From NCBI RefSeq assembly GCF_019703835.1, contig NZ_AP023055.1, positions 310,001 to 374,000 on the forward strand: a DNA stretch of 64,000 nt, given 5' to 3'. Of the stretch, positions 56,070 through 64,000 are shown in pieces. The position numbers and the translations under genes were made by a program. The notes under the pieces were generated by a model that ran no database searches, was not told the DNA's origin, and saw only the letters and a program-made list of their open reading frames with translations. The stretch comes from Thaumasiovibrio subtropicus (GTDB lineage: Bacteria > Pseudomonadota > Gammaproteobacteria > Enterobacterales > Vibrionaceae). How positions within the stretch are numbered: position 1 is the stretch's first letter; the number at the start of each line of letters is the position of its first letter.

Positions 56070-57371
56070 ATGGATATTATGCACATTGGATTAGTCGCAG
56101 CGCTCTGTGCCTTAACGGCACTCATCGCAAACATGAGTGCCGCTGTCTTCCACGATGGTATTCGCCCGGTATTGCCACAACTCTTTGAAGGTAATATGAC
56201 GCGGCGTGACGCGGGGTCGGTAGCGTTTGGTCTCTCTATTGGGTTTGTTGCATCGGTGGGGATCTCGTTTACGCTTTCAACCGGGCTACTTAACCCCTGG
56301 CTACTGTTCTTGCCGACTGACATTCTTGGCGTCATGATTGCGAGTCGTTGGCTAGCAGCCCTTGCGGGTGGTTTATGGGGTATCTTGGTGGTGACCTCGC
56401 TCGCAGGTGTTAATGCGGTGCTGACCGGACTCCCGATTGATGCTTTGGGGGCGTTAGGCGAACTTGGCACGCCAGTGATGTCTGCGTTTGCGCTTTTCCC
56501 ACTGCTTGCGATTTTCTATCAATTTGGTTGGCGAGCAGGCGCGATCACCGCCGTCGTCATTTTGATTTCCCGACTTATGATTATGAAGTTTACGGGCATC
56601 TACCCCGAATCCATTCAAATCTTCGTGGGCATGCTGATGCTGGTGTTCTTTGCGGTTCGAAAAGATCTTGGGGATCGCCAACAAGGTATTGCCCCGCCAG
56701 ACATGTCTGGGATGCACTCTCTGTTTGAAGAACGTTCAAAACGCATTGTAAAACATCTGCCGTTTTTGGCGGCGACTGGTGCGCTGATCGCGGCGGTATC
56801 AAATGGCGGCATCTTTGCTGGCTCAGAAGTTTCGATTTATGCGTTGGCGGAAGCGTACCAACTGACTGACCCTGCCGCTCACGATGCTGCGATGAAGCAA
56901 GTCGCCTTGTCGGAGTTTATGCGTGGTCTCGGTTTTATTCCGCTAATTGCCACTACCGCCTTAGCGACAGGTGTTTATGGGGTGGTGGGGATGACGTTTG
57001 TCTTCGTCGTCGGCTATTTGTCTCCTAATATCCCTGTTGCAGCTGCATTAGGCGCGATAACCATTTGTGCAGAAGTTTTCTTACTGCGCGGTATTGGCCG
57101 ATTCTTAGAGCAATTCCCCTCAATACGAAATGCATCAGACAACATTCGTAATTCAATGAACACCTTAATGGAGTTCGCATTGTTGATTGGTGGTGTGCTC
57201 GCCGTAATGAAAATGGGGTCAACAACCGGCTTTACCATCTTTGCCATGCTGTTCTATCTCAATGAGGTCATGGGCCGACCAGTGCTGAAAATCGCCGCGC
57301 CTGCTGTGGCTGCGATCCTGACGGGTATCATCCTTAACTTGCTGCATGTTGTGGGTCTGTTCGCGATTTAA
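56070..57371 (+). CDS. yhfT: YhfT membrane transport protein
   Basis: A 433-residue inner membrane protein with about ten to twelve hydrophobic helices. It follows yhfU with 9 bp and matches the YhfT family, a transporter-like protein of unknown substrate. In this operon it is the only candidate to import the compound metabolised by the other Yhf proteins. Confidence 0.88.
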   Translation: MDIMHIGLVAALCALTALIANMSAAVFHDGIRPVLPQLFEGNMTRRDAGSVAFGLSIGFVASVGISFTLSTGLLNPWLLFLPTDILGVMIASRWLAALAGGLWGILVVTSLAGVNAVLTGLPIDALGALGELGTPVMSAFALFPLLAIFYQFGWRAGAITAVVILISRLMIMKFTGIYPESIQIFVGMLMLVFFAVRKDLGDRQQGIAPPDMSGMHSLFEERSKRIVKHLPFLAATGALIAAVSNGGIFAGSEVSIYALAEAYQLTDPAAHDAAMKQVALSEFMRGLGFIPLIATTALATGVYGVVGMTFVFVVGYLSPNIPVAAALGAITICAEVFLLRGIGRFLEQFPSIRNASDNIRNSMNTLMEFALLIGGVLAVMKMGSTTGFTIFAMLFYLNEVMGRPVLKIAAPAVAAILTGIILNLLHVVGLFAI

Positions 57372-57385
57372 ACGCGCGTTAATTT

Positions 57386-57452
57386 CGAGCTGACCAAATA
57401 ATTCAGAGACATTCTGTAGTGTATTACTGAGGTAATGCGCCGGGTCAGCTCG
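57386..57452 (+). other. Stem-loop region between yhfT and yhfX
   Basis: CGAGCTGACC (57386-57395) and its exact complement (57443-57452) can close a 47-nt loop, which includes a smaller ATTAC-TGAG-GTAAT stem. It lies in the only sizeable gap of the operon and ends 20 bp before the yhfX start. It may separate or set expression levels of the two halves. Confidence 0.5.
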
Positions 57453-57472
57453 TGCCTAGAAAAGGGGAATAC

Positions 57473-58687
57473 ATGTTTTTAAAAGCGCTGGAAAATCAAA
57501 ATCCCGGCCTGATTGATGCGGCACTTATGCTGCATCGCCAAGCGCAGATATTGCCGGACACAACGGTGATCGATGTGGATCAGTTTATCGCAAACGCGCG
57601 GGCAATAAAGGCGTCGGCTGATGAAGCGGGTATTACGCTCTATGCGATGACCAAGCAAATTGGTCGCAATCCACTCTTAGCCAAAATGTTGGTGGAAGAG
57701 TGCGGTTATGCTGGCATCGTTTGTGTGGACTTTAAAGAAACCCGACTGATGGCAAAAGCGGGTATACCGATAGCCAATGTTGGACACTTGGTGCAGCCGC
57801 CGGATGGGATGATTGAAAACATTGTTCGTGATGTTAAACCCGAGGTGATGACGGTCTATAGCCTAGAAAAAGCCAAACGTATTTCAGACACAGCGCAGCG
57901 CGCGGGGCGAGTGCAGCCTGTGTTATTGAAGTTCTATCAAGCGACAGATCACCTTTATGTAAATCAGGAATCCGGTTTTCCGCTTGAGCAACTGGAGCAC
58001 GTGGTTGCAGAGATTCGAGCACTACCCGGTATTCGCATTCATGGTGTGACTCACTTTCCCTGCTTTTTGTTTGATACAAAGACGGGGACGACAGCCGCGA
58101 CACCGAACTTAGCCACTTTAGGTGAGGCGAAATGCCGTTTAGAAGCGCTCGGTGTACATTGTGAACAGGTGAATGCGCCGTCTGCAACCAGTTGTGAAAT
58201 CATCCCCATGCTAGCAGAAATGGGGTGCACCCATGGTGAGCCGGGGCACGCATTAACAGGCACGACGCCTGCGAATGCCTTGTTAGAACAAAAAGAGAAG
58301 ATTGCGCTGCTCTACTTGAGCGAAATCTCCCATCACCATAAACAAGACAGTTATTGCTTCGGCGGCGGGCTATATCGACGTGGCCAACTAGAGCACGGTT
58401 TGTTGTCCACGTTTGAGGGCAAATCGCGTGTGCCTGTATTGAATGATGATCCTCAAAGTATTGACTATCACTTTCGTATTCCTGGCCATCACGCCATTGG
58501 CTCCCCGGTGATTATGGCTTATCGCACCCAAGTGTTTGTGACACGTAGCGATGTTGCTTTAGTGAAAGGCATTGCCTCTGGCAAGCCAACCTTAATCGCG
58601 ACATTTGATGCTTTGGGGAATCGCATCGATGATGCGCTAATGTCTAAAAGTGCCACCCAATCTGTCAGTGAGGTGCAACATGGCTAG
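57473..58687 (+). CDS. yhfX: YhfX, alanine-racemase-like PLP enzyme
   Basis: A 404-residue fold-type III PLP enzyme. It begins MFLKALENQNPGLIDAAL with GGGG before the ATG. Key segments are YAMTKQIGRNPLLA near 58 (expected PLP lysine in MTKQ), GVTHFPCFLFD, NAPSATSC near 230 and GEPGHALTGTTPAN. It matches the YhfX family, distantly related to alanine racemase and D-threonine aldolase; the substrate is not established. Overlaps the start of yhfW by 8 bp. Confidence 0.9.
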   Translation: MFLKALENQNPGLIDAALMLHRQAQILPDTTVIDVDQFIANARAIKASADEAGITLYAMTKQIGRNPLLAKMLVEECGYAGIVCVDFKETRLMAKAGIPIANVGHLVQPPDGMIENIVRDVKPEVMTVYSLEKAKRISDTAQRAGRVQPVLLKFYQATDHLYVNQESGFPLEQLEHVVAEIRALPGIRIHGVTHFPCFLFDTKTGTTAATPNLATLGEAKCRLEALGVHCEQVNAPSATSCEIIPMLAEMGCTHGEPGHALTGTTPANALLEQKEKIALLYLSEISHHHKQDSYCFGGGLYRRGQLEHGLLSTFEGKSRVPVLNDDPQSIDYHFRIPGHHAIGSPVIMAYRTQVFVTRSDVALVKGIASGKPTLIATFDALGNRIDDALMSKSATQSVSEVQHG

Positions 58688-59912
58688 GTTTATCGTGGTT
58701 GTCTTAGATGGGTTCGGTGTTGGTGAAATGCCAGATGTGCCCCAAGTCAGGCCGCAAGACAGGGGAGCAAACACCGCGAGTAAGTTGCTAGCCCATTTCC
58801 AGCTCAAACGGCTGCCAACATTGGAAAAACTCGGATTACAGAATATTGTGCAGTGCGCTGAATCTGTCATGCAAACGAATCCTAGCGCCAACATTGGCCG
58901 CGCATTGTTGGCCCATCAAGGTGGCGATACCTTTATGGGGCATCAAGAGATTATGGGCACAAGGCCAAAGCCGCCATTAACCCAACCCTTTCAGCACGCG
59001 ATGGAGACAGTGGAAACTGCGCTACTAGATGCCGGGTATCGAGTAGAGCGTGTCACGCGGCAAGGGTTGTCGTTGCTCAGCGTGAATGAGGGGGTATTGA
59101 TAGGTGATAACTTAGAAGCCGAGTTGGGACAGGTCTATAACTTGACCTGTAATTTTAATGTGGTGCCGTTTGAGACGCTGCTGGCGATTGCTGCGGTCGT
59201 TCGCCAAGCGAATCCTGTCGGGCGTAACATTGCGTTTGGTGGCAACATTGATGGGATGCAAAGAGTGCTTAATGCGATTGAATTAAAGCCGGATTCAACC
59301 GGGATCCCTCAATACATCGGTGTTAATTCCCCTGATAGCGGTGCGTATGATGAGGGATTCCGTGTTGTGCATTTGGGTTACGGTGTTGATGCCAATACGC
59401 AAGTGCCTAAACGGCTTCACGATGTGGGTATCAAAACCTGGCTCTATGGCAAAGTAGCTGATATTGTCCAAAACCCTCACGGCATCTCTTACACCTCCGT
59501 GGTGGATACAGATGAAGTTTTTCGACTACTACATCAAGATCTTCAATCGCAAAGCCGTGGCTTTTTCTGCGCCAACATTCAGGAAACTGACTTATCCGGT
59601 CATCAGCAAGATCCAAAACGCTATTGGCAAGTTCTTGAAAAGTCAGATAAAGGTATAGCTGAGGTGATCGCACTGATGGATCCCGAAGACCTGTTGGTTG
59701 TCATGGCCGATCACGGCAACGATCCGTTTATCGGTCATACCAAACATACTCGCGAACAGGTCCCTTTGATGATTTACCAACATGGCCTTTCCGGTCTCAA
59801 TATTGGCGAACGCGCCACTATGTCGGATGTCGGTGCAACCGTGACGGCGTTCTTTGGTGCAGAGCAACCTGAGCACGGTGAACCGATTGAGGCGTTACTC
59901 AAGCGTGTATAG
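58680..59912 (+). CDS. yhfW: YhfW, phosphopentomutase-like enzyme
   Basis: A 410-residue alkaline-phosphatase-superfamily protein similar to DeoB. Metal-site motifs are VVVLDGFGVGEMPD at the N-terminus (Asp), the GHQEIMG segment near residue 94 that carries the phosphorylated Thr in DeoB homologs, and VVMADHGNDP with GHTKHTREQVP near 345-360 (Asp, His, His). It likely isomerises or transfers a phosphate on a sugar. The ATG at 58680 overlaps the yhfX stop and is preceded by GAGGTG. It overlaps the convergent HD gene by 18 bp. Confidence 0.9.
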   Translation: MARFIVVVLDGFGVGEMPDVPQVRPQDRGANTASKLLAHFQLKRLPTLEKLGLQNIVQCAESVMQTNPSANIGRALLAHQGGDTFMGHQEIMGTRPKPPLTQPFQHAMETVETALLDAGYRVERVTRQGLSLLSVNEGVLIGDNLEAELGQVYNLTCNFNVVPFETLLAIAAVVRQANPVGRNIAFGGNIDGMQRVLNAIELKPDSTGIPQYIGVNSPDSGAYDEGFRVVHLGYGVDANTQVPKRLHDVGIKTWLYGKVADIVQNPHGISYTSVVDTDEVFRLLHQDLQSQSRGFFCANIQETDLSGHQQDPKRYWQVLEKSDKGIAEVIALMDPEDLLVVMADHGNDPFIGHTKHTREQVPLMIYQHGLSGLNIGERATMSDVGATVTAFFGAEQPEHGEPIEALLKRV

Positions 59913-60491
59913 CCCTTTATTGACACTGTCTGAGATCAGAGATTCGACTGCTTGCCAGAGTTGTGGTGCAGCCGCTCGAATATAGGCTTTCTTCTCAAGT
60001 ATGGTGGAGGCGGGCAGCGTCCCGTCTTCGGGCCGACCTGTTAGCACGTGATTAAGCAAGGGCTGTAAACCATCGATAGCGGCAGCGAACTGGGCTTCCG
60101 GTGTTTGCCGCGCTTCAAATTCTTCCCAAAGTTGTTTGTATTCTGTCGCTTGCGGTTCAGGGAGCAGTCCAAAAAGGCGAGCTGCTGCAGTCGATTCGTC
60201 GCTGTGTTTGTGTGATTGGTCCTCGTCAAATAACCAAGTATCGCCAGCATCGATTTCGACAATGTCATGAATGAGCAACATTTTGGCTACGGTCAGCGGG
60301 TCTGGGTTGCCTTCGCTATGGTTAACAAGGAGTAAGCTCATCAGCGTGGCGTGCCAAGAGTGTTCTGCCGAATTTTCATAGCGGCCATCCAACGTACGAT
60401 TGTAGCGGGTGATGGTTTTGAGCTTTTCGATTTCGCGCAGGAACGTTAGCGTTACTTCGAGGGTCTTTAGTGGGGCTGTGTGCAATGTCAT
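59895..60491 (-). CDS. HD domain phosphohydrolase (YfbR/HDDC2-like)
   Basis: A 198-residue HD-domain protein. The metal motif is seen as SAEHSWHATLMSLLL (His) and LIHDIVEIDAGDT (HD). The arrangement is that of 5'-deoxynucleotidases (YfbR and HDDC2). It follows the Sel1 gene by 4 bp on the minus strand, so the two are probably co-transcribed, and its 3' end overlaps yhfW. Confidence 0.85.
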   Translation of the reverse strand: MTLHTAPLKTLEVTLTFLREIEKLKTITRYNRTLDGRYENSAEHSWHATLMSLLLVNHSEGNPDPLTVAKMLLIHDIVEIDAGDTWLFDEDQSHKHSDESTAAARLFGLLPEPQATEYKQLWEEFEARQTPEAQFAAAIDGLQPLLNHVLTGRPEDGTLPASTILEKKAYIRAAAPQLWQAVESLISDSVNKGLYTLE

Positions 60492-60495
60492 CTCC

Positions 60496-60999
60496 TTATT
60501 TTAAGAACACCTCCGCTTCTTCGATACCATTATCGCGGGCGTAAGTGAGCCAGTGAATCGCTTTATCTTTGTCAATATCAACGTCGCCGAGTCCTTTGAA
60601 GTAGATCTCTCCAATGTAGTAAGCCGCTGAGTAGCTCAGTTGTTGTTGCCCGCCCTCGCTCGCTTTCATAAACCAATGAAGCGCTTGGCGGTAATCTTGT
60701 TCAACCCCCATACCAATGCGATAGGCAAACCCTAACGTGTGTTGGGCTTTGGGGTTTCCTTGCGTAGCCAACGTTTTGATGACAGGTATGGCTTGGTCAT
60801 ATTGTCCTTTCAACAGTGCCTCTTCAGCTAACGGAAGACGAGACAAGTCGGCATTTTTTGCGAGCAACTCTTGATAGATTTGCGGCAATTGCGCTTTCAC
60901 TTTCTCACCTTCGTGCCAGCGATGCAGATTGATGCCGTTGGTAATGACAAGTGCGACCAAGGCGATAGCGAGAACCTGCGGCTTAGAGGGAACAAACAT
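60496..60999 (-). CDS. Sel1-repeat protein with N-terminal TM
   Basis: A 167-residue protein with a signal anchor (about 8-25) and at least two Sel1-like repeats (TLGFAYRIGMGVEQDYRQAL and AYYIGEIYFKGLGDVDIDKD). These helical repeats usually bind other proteins; with the anchor it should hang in the periplasm or at the membrane. Immediately upstream of the HD phosphohydrolase gene. Confidence 0.82.
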   Translation of the reverse strand: MFVPSKPQVLAIALVALVITNGINLHRWHEGEKVKAQLPQIYQELLAKNADLSRLPLAEEALLKGQYDQAIPVIKTLATQGNPKAQHTLGFAYRIGMGVEQDYRQALHWFMKASEGGQQQLSYSAAYYIGEIYFKGLGDVDIDKDKAIHWLTYARDNGIEEAEVFLK

Positions 61000-61190
61000 A
61001 CGGTGTCCTTTTAAAAGGGATTTGAGCGAGTCGCTCTATAAAGTGTAGTTAAAAAGGCGTGGGGTTGTTTGGCGTGCTTTGCGTGGACGAGGGGGGTAAG
61101 TTGATAAAAATTTTCAAGAAAGTGCTTTACCTAAAGTTAAGTTGAGGATTTAAGGTGGTACCACTTAAAGAGAAAATTGCAGGAGGCAAT

Positions 61191-61619
61191 ATGAAGAGTT
61201 ACGTCGAACACGCCAATATCGTTGTTGTAGACCCAGAGCATACCATTCACCTATTGACCGCAGCCGCGCCAGATTGGCAAGTACGAGGCAGTGGTGTGAT
61301 GGATAACTGGTTCGGCAAAACGGTGACTTGGTATCACGTCGGCACGGAAGATACTTATGTGACTATTCAGGGCGGAGGTGAAGGTGAAGCGACACCATGG
61401 ACAAGCCACCTTACGGGGCTAAAGCATCTCGGCATCGTTGTAGAAAATCTTGACGAAGCGATTCAGCGTTTAGAAGAAGCAGGGTACTCGATAGACCATT
61501 TTGGCGGTGATCACCCCCATCGAAAAAGTGCTTATTATGTCGATAAGCACGGCCTTGAATTTGAGTTTGTTGAATATTTCAGTGAGCGCCCTGAAGAAAG
61601 AAATGATTATACACTGTAA
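61191..61619 (+). CDS. VOC family protein (glyoxalase-like)
   Basis: A 142-residue vicinal-oxygen-chelate protein with two betaalphabetabetabeta modules. It starts MKSYVEHANIVVVDPEHTIH, and metal-ligand type residues are His7 and Glu122/Glu125 in LEFEFVEYF. AGGAGG five bases before the ATG at 61191 fixes the start. The enzymatic role (glyoxalase, dioxygenase or resistance protein) cannot be told. Confidence 0.85.
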   Translation: MKSYVEHANIVVVDPEHTIHLLTAAAPDWQVRGSGVMDNWFGKTVTWYHVGTEDTYVTIQGGGEGEATPWTSHLTGLKHLGIVVENLDEAIQRLEEAGYSIDHFGGDHPHRKSAYYVDKHGLEFEFVEYFSERPEERNDYTL

Positions 61620-61800
61620 TCGGAGGATCTGGTCTATCCGTGAATAGGGTCGCATTCCAACGGGTTAAGATATTTGCAAGCTTCTGATATCGATATAGAG
61701 TGTTGATGACATTGTTCAGCCCCTATTGTTAGTGAAAAGGTCGCAGCTTGATTATTCGATGCATTGGTGTCAATGCAGTGCCTTTAATAAGCTTTTAAAC

Positions 61801-61836
61801 GCTCGCTGAACACGCATATTAAGGCTGTTTGAGTAA
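61801..61836. repeat. Decayed repeat end upstream of the M23 gene
   Basis: GCTCGCTGAACACGCATATT followed by AAGGCTGTTTGAGTA resembles the right end of the intact element (TCTCGCTGAACAAGCATCTT, then GAGGTGGCTTGAGTA). It supplies the 5' untranslated region of the M23 gene. Confidence 0.5.
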
Positions 61837-61840
61837 AAAT

Positions 61841-62353
61841 ATGTTAAAGCATGCATTGTTCGTTATTGTTGGCATTATCACTGCGGGCCTTTTCTTTCCT
61901 GCTGACTCTGTTATTCCTGTTGAGAACGCAAAGTGTTATGACTGGAATCCTAAGACGTTTTGGTATGAGCCGTGGGGCACTTCGGGCGTACATAAAGGGA
62001 TTGATATTTTCGCCAAGGAAAATACTCCTTTGCTGGCTGCGACGGATGGGGTTGTTGTCTTTGCGACAGAGTTTGCCAAAAGTGGCTTAGTGATTGGCAT
62101 TGTTGGCCCTAAGTGGCGCCTGCACTATTACGCGCATTTAAATGGCATGGTGGTGAAGCCGGGCGATTGGGTTGACCAAGGCGAAGTGATTGGTTTGGTA
62201 GGGAAAACAGGGAATGCCGCCGGTAAACCCGCCCACGTGCACTACTCAGTGATGACACCGCTTCCTTATCCGTGGCGAATCACGACAGAAACACAAGGCT
62301 GGAAAAAGATGTTTTATCTCAATCCAGCCGATGCTTTTACTGAGTGCGGATAG
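61841..62353 (+). CDS. M23 family peptidoglycan endopeptidase
   Basis: A 170-residue exported LytM-type metallopeptidase. The zinc motifs are HKGIDIFA (HxxxD) near 51 and HVHYS near 131. An N-terminal hydrophobic segment (about 1-22) should export or anchor it, so it acts on peptidoglycan or another cell-wall peptide in the periplasm. I prefer the ATG at 61841 to a TTG at 61829. Its ribosome binding site is not obvious, because a repeat remnant precedes it. Confidence 0.82.
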   Translation: MLKHALFVIVGIITAGLFFPADSVIPVENAKCYDWNPKTFWYEPWGTSGVHKGIDIFAKENTPLLAATDGVVVFATEFAKSGLVIGIVGPKWRLHYYAHLNGMVVKPGDWVDQGEVIGLVGKTGNAAGKPAHVHYSVMTPLPYPWRITTETQGWKKMFYLNPADAFTECG

Positions 62354-62373
62354 CCCTCGACGCACGAGAACGT

Positions 62374-62408
62374 TTCTGAATCCGGCGTCTGAAGGAGGCT
62401 TGAGTGTA
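62374..62408. repeat. Decayed repeat end between the M23 and methyltransferase genes
   Basis: TCTGAATCCGGCGTCTGAAG and the rest of this stretch parallel the end of the repeat family (TCTGAATCCTGCATCTTGAG in the complement of the intact element). It ends one base before the methyltransferase stop codon. Confidence 0.5.
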
Positions 62409-63245
62409 CTAAGCCAGCGCACGGCAATGGACAATATAGCTGGATGTTTTTAACGTCCGGCTAATTTTCATTAGATAGTAGGTAAAGAGTCCCGCTTGTT
62501 TCCATTCTTCAAAATCATTGTAGTAGGTGGTATTCACGACTTTGAGCTTTTCACACCATTGCTCTATTTCCATGGGATCATCTAATGCAAGCTTAAATCT
62601 CGCCCCGGTGTGCTTGAGCGTGTCGTGACGGTGAGAGTTCTTGCACATCCACTGGTTCGAAGCATCGAAGAGAATTTCACAGCCTGAAAAGCGAGTTGCG
62701 AGTTCGGTGATCACACGCTGTACTTCTGTTTTGTCAAAATAGAGGAGTACGCCTTCAATGGTGAACATAAACCGCGCGTCAGGGTGTGTTTGTTGTAGGG
62801 TATCCATCCATTCACTATCAAACAGGGAGCCTTTAATGGCGATGTCTTCTGACACTGGCGAAATGTATTGTTCACGCAGGGTGATCACTTCCGGCAAGTC
62901 GAGGTGATAGAAAGGCGGCGTGTACTTTAGCCTATCCTTTACGCGCTGGTAGCGAGCATCTAAGCCACAACCCAAGTTGACTATCACAGTGTTGTCATGG
63001 CGAGCGACAAACTCAACGACTTTCGCATCGAAGAATCGGGCACGAATAGCGCAGCCAATCGCACTGCGTTGTGAGTTTTTGAAAAACGAAAAGTCGTAGT
63101 CGAGCTTGTCGATCAATGTACACGCGACAGGATCGGAAAAAAAGGCATCCTTACGGCGGCTCTGCTGTGATTTCATGTATAAAGGGATAAACAATGTCTG
63201 CGCAACGCTATCGTCTAATCCTTTGTTATCTAGCTGGTTATCCAT
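62409..63245 (-). CDS. Class I SAM-dependent methyltransferase, LCMT-like
   Basis: A 278-residue methyltransferase of the leucine carboxyl methyltransferase/polyketide O-methyltransferase group. The SAM motif is VIVNLGCGLDARYQRV near residue 88, with the acidic loop YHLDLPEV near 113 and FTIEGVLLYF near 160. The family methylates small carboxylates or O-groups. The promoter lies in the A+T-rich gap to the right. Substrate unknown. Confidence 0.85.
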   Translation of the reverse strand: MDNQLDNKGLDDSVAQTLFIPLYMKSQQSRRKDAFFSDPVACTLIDKLDYDFSFFKNSQRSAIGCAIRARFFDAKVVEFVARHDNTVIVNLGCGLDARYQRVKDRLKYTPPFYHLDLPEVITLREQYISPVSEDIAIKGSLFDSEWMDTLQQTHPDARFMFTIEGVLLYFDKTEVQRVITELATRFSGCEILFDASNQWMCKNSHRHDTLKHTGARFKLALDDPMEIEQWCEKLKVVNTTYYNDFEEWKQAGLFTYYLMKISRTLKTSSYIVHCRALA

Positions 63246-63376
63246 TCTTATTGCCTATAATTACATCACTACAAATAATAGTAATTCTCATTAATATAAA
63301 AGACCATGATGGATTTTGTAAATCTACGTACTTTTGTGAGGTGAGTCTTAGCCTTAGCTGAAGAAGCTATACCCCG

Positions 63377-63400
63377 TATCTTGAGGTGGCCTGAGAATAT
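63377..63400. repeat. Decayed repeat end in the 63246-63709 gap
   Basis: CGTATCTTGAGGTGGCCTGAGAAT-like sequence matches the repeat end. The rest of this 464-bp gap contains no gene I can support; minor open stretches near 63505-63693 are not convincing. Confidence 0.5.
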
Positions 63401-63709
63401 TGCGCGCGCCCGTGTTTTGTATGTGGTCAGCTGTTTGATTTGCTTAATATTTCTCTTTAGAGAAAGTGCATTCGATTTTTGAGGTCAGTCGCATAACAAG
63501 AGCACTAACACGAGATCGTCAATACGCTCTGCGAGCTAGGTTCAAGCCTATCTCTTGGTTGATCGCTGCACGCATCTACTTTGAGTAGATTGCCGTCATA
63601 AAAGATAAAAGAGTGTGCAGTGATGGGCAAAAAATCAGTCAAGCTAGGTGATCTACTAATTCCGCATTCGAAGTCCCAGCCACTATATTGCACTTAAAGG
63701 AGAGTTTGT

Positions 63710-64000
63710 GTGGACAATATCAAACAGCTTGTTTCTGAGAAACTAAAACAGTTAGAGGAAGCAGAAACAACCTATAAGTGGGAAGCGGAAGAAAAAGTGA
63801 ATAAAAGTGACTATAAGTTGTTTTATACTTTGACAGGATTTCTAGCCATAATTATAACTATAGTTATAATTATGGCTATATTTGTAAATGTTAGCCTCGG
63901 GAATGCACTACTTAACAACATACTAGGGTTGGTAATTATATCCACTCTTGTTTCTCTCTTCTTTTCATATGGCTTATATGTAAGTATATTGATAAAACCA
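63710..64000 (+). CDS. Coiled-coil two-TM protein, cut by window end
   Basis: A frame that begins at GTG 63710, preceded by AAAGGAGAG five bases upstream, and stays open for 97 codons to the window end. Residues 1-35 are Lys/Glu-rich and heptad-like (LVSEKLKQLEEAETT). Two hydrophobic helices follow (about 44-62 and 70-92). The base composition is distinctly A+T-rich compared with its neighbours, which suggests a foreign gene. Protein family not recognised; the layout is like that of small membrane effectors. Confidence 0.6.
   Translation, partial: MDNIKQLVSEKLKQLEEAETTYKWEAEEKVNKSDYKLFYTLTGFLAIIITIVIIMAIFVNVSLGNALLNNILGLVIISTLVSLFFSYGLYVSILIKP
63843..63878. repeat. 36-bp perfect palindrome inside the last coding region
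   Basis: The sequence reads the same on both strands over 36 bp (core ATTATAACTATAGTTATAAT). It encodes part of the first hydrophobic helix, a run of Ala, Ile, Val and Thr. It could form a cruciform or hairpin. Confidence 0.9.

Noticed and set aside
63505..63693. A 62-codon minus-strand frame and short plus-strand frames resembling transposase ends
   Set aside because: No terminal repeats, catalytic motif or start signal could be seen; too little to name as an insertion sequence remnant.
63470..63710. Integron attC site
   Set aside because: No core RYYYAAC/GTTRRRY pair with the right spacing could be found.

Overview
The window looks like a piece of a Vibrionaceae genome (Vibrio, Photobacterium, Grimontia or Enterovibrio type), and probably of the second chromosome. 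The protein repertoire supports this: a tal-tkt pair, pntAB, deoD with a XapX gene, FadL and RND systems, LysE and AraC pairs, and M16 and M23 peptidases. Both strands are densely coded with short operons, and I see no rRNA, tRNA, CRISPR array or intact insertion sequence. The genus is an inference; no rRNA or ribosomal protein gene is present to fix it.

Layout. 0-6.3 kb: 3' part of an RND pump with its outer membrane factor, a GltS glutamate carrier and a patatin-like lipoprotein. 6.5-10.2 kb: an outer membrane barrel gene, a 265-bp inverted-repeat element, then a Zur-box-controlled dihydroorotase/COG0523 GTPase operon, a likely zinc-starvation module. 10.2-12.4 kb: GNAT, PAS-GGDEF cyclase, small secreted protein. 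12.4-22.4 kb: a FadL-TolC-MFP-RND operon, two outer membrane proteins and an acyl-CoA thioesterase. Each of these four transcription units has one copy of the same 17-bp palindrome (ATGCACT-N3-AGTGCAT type) upstream, so they look like a local regulon for lipid-like substrates. 22.6-35 kb: small accessory genes, including LysE exporters, AraC, MOSC, an EamA gene broken by an in-frame stop, YjbR, a phosphoesterase, a frameshifted small membrane gene, MazG, and a three-gene cassette (heme-oxygenase-like diiron protein, GNAT-like acyltransferase, small membrane protein) that may make an unknown small molecule.

35.6-48.3 kb is conserved metabolism: talB-tkt, a hybrid sensor kinase, a zinc-ribbon transposase-like protein, XapX-deoD behind a perfect CRP site, and pntAB behind a structured leader. 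A cytochrome b561 remnant lies just after pntB. 48.7-53.2 kb holds an M16 lipoprotein peptidase, an AraC/GyrI regulator and a small membrane protein. 53.5-59.9 kb is a yhf operon (yhfZ-yhfY-php-yhfU-yhfT-yhfX-yhfW, without yhfS), a largely uncharacterised pathway with a transporter, a PLP enzyme, an amidohydrolase and a phosphomutase-like enzyme. 59.9-64 kb: HD phosphohydrolase, Sel1 protein, VOC protein, M23 peptidase, an LCMT-like methyltransferase and a truncated two-TM protein that contains a 36-bp perfect palindrome.

A repeat family with TATACTCAAnCCACCTCAAGATGC-type ends is scattered through intergenic regions in full, mini and decayed copies. One copy supplies the C-terminus of a protein. 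The best candidates for something undescribed are the four-site palindrome regulon (19.4-21.9 kb) and the diiron/acyltransferase cassette (31.7-33.4 kb).
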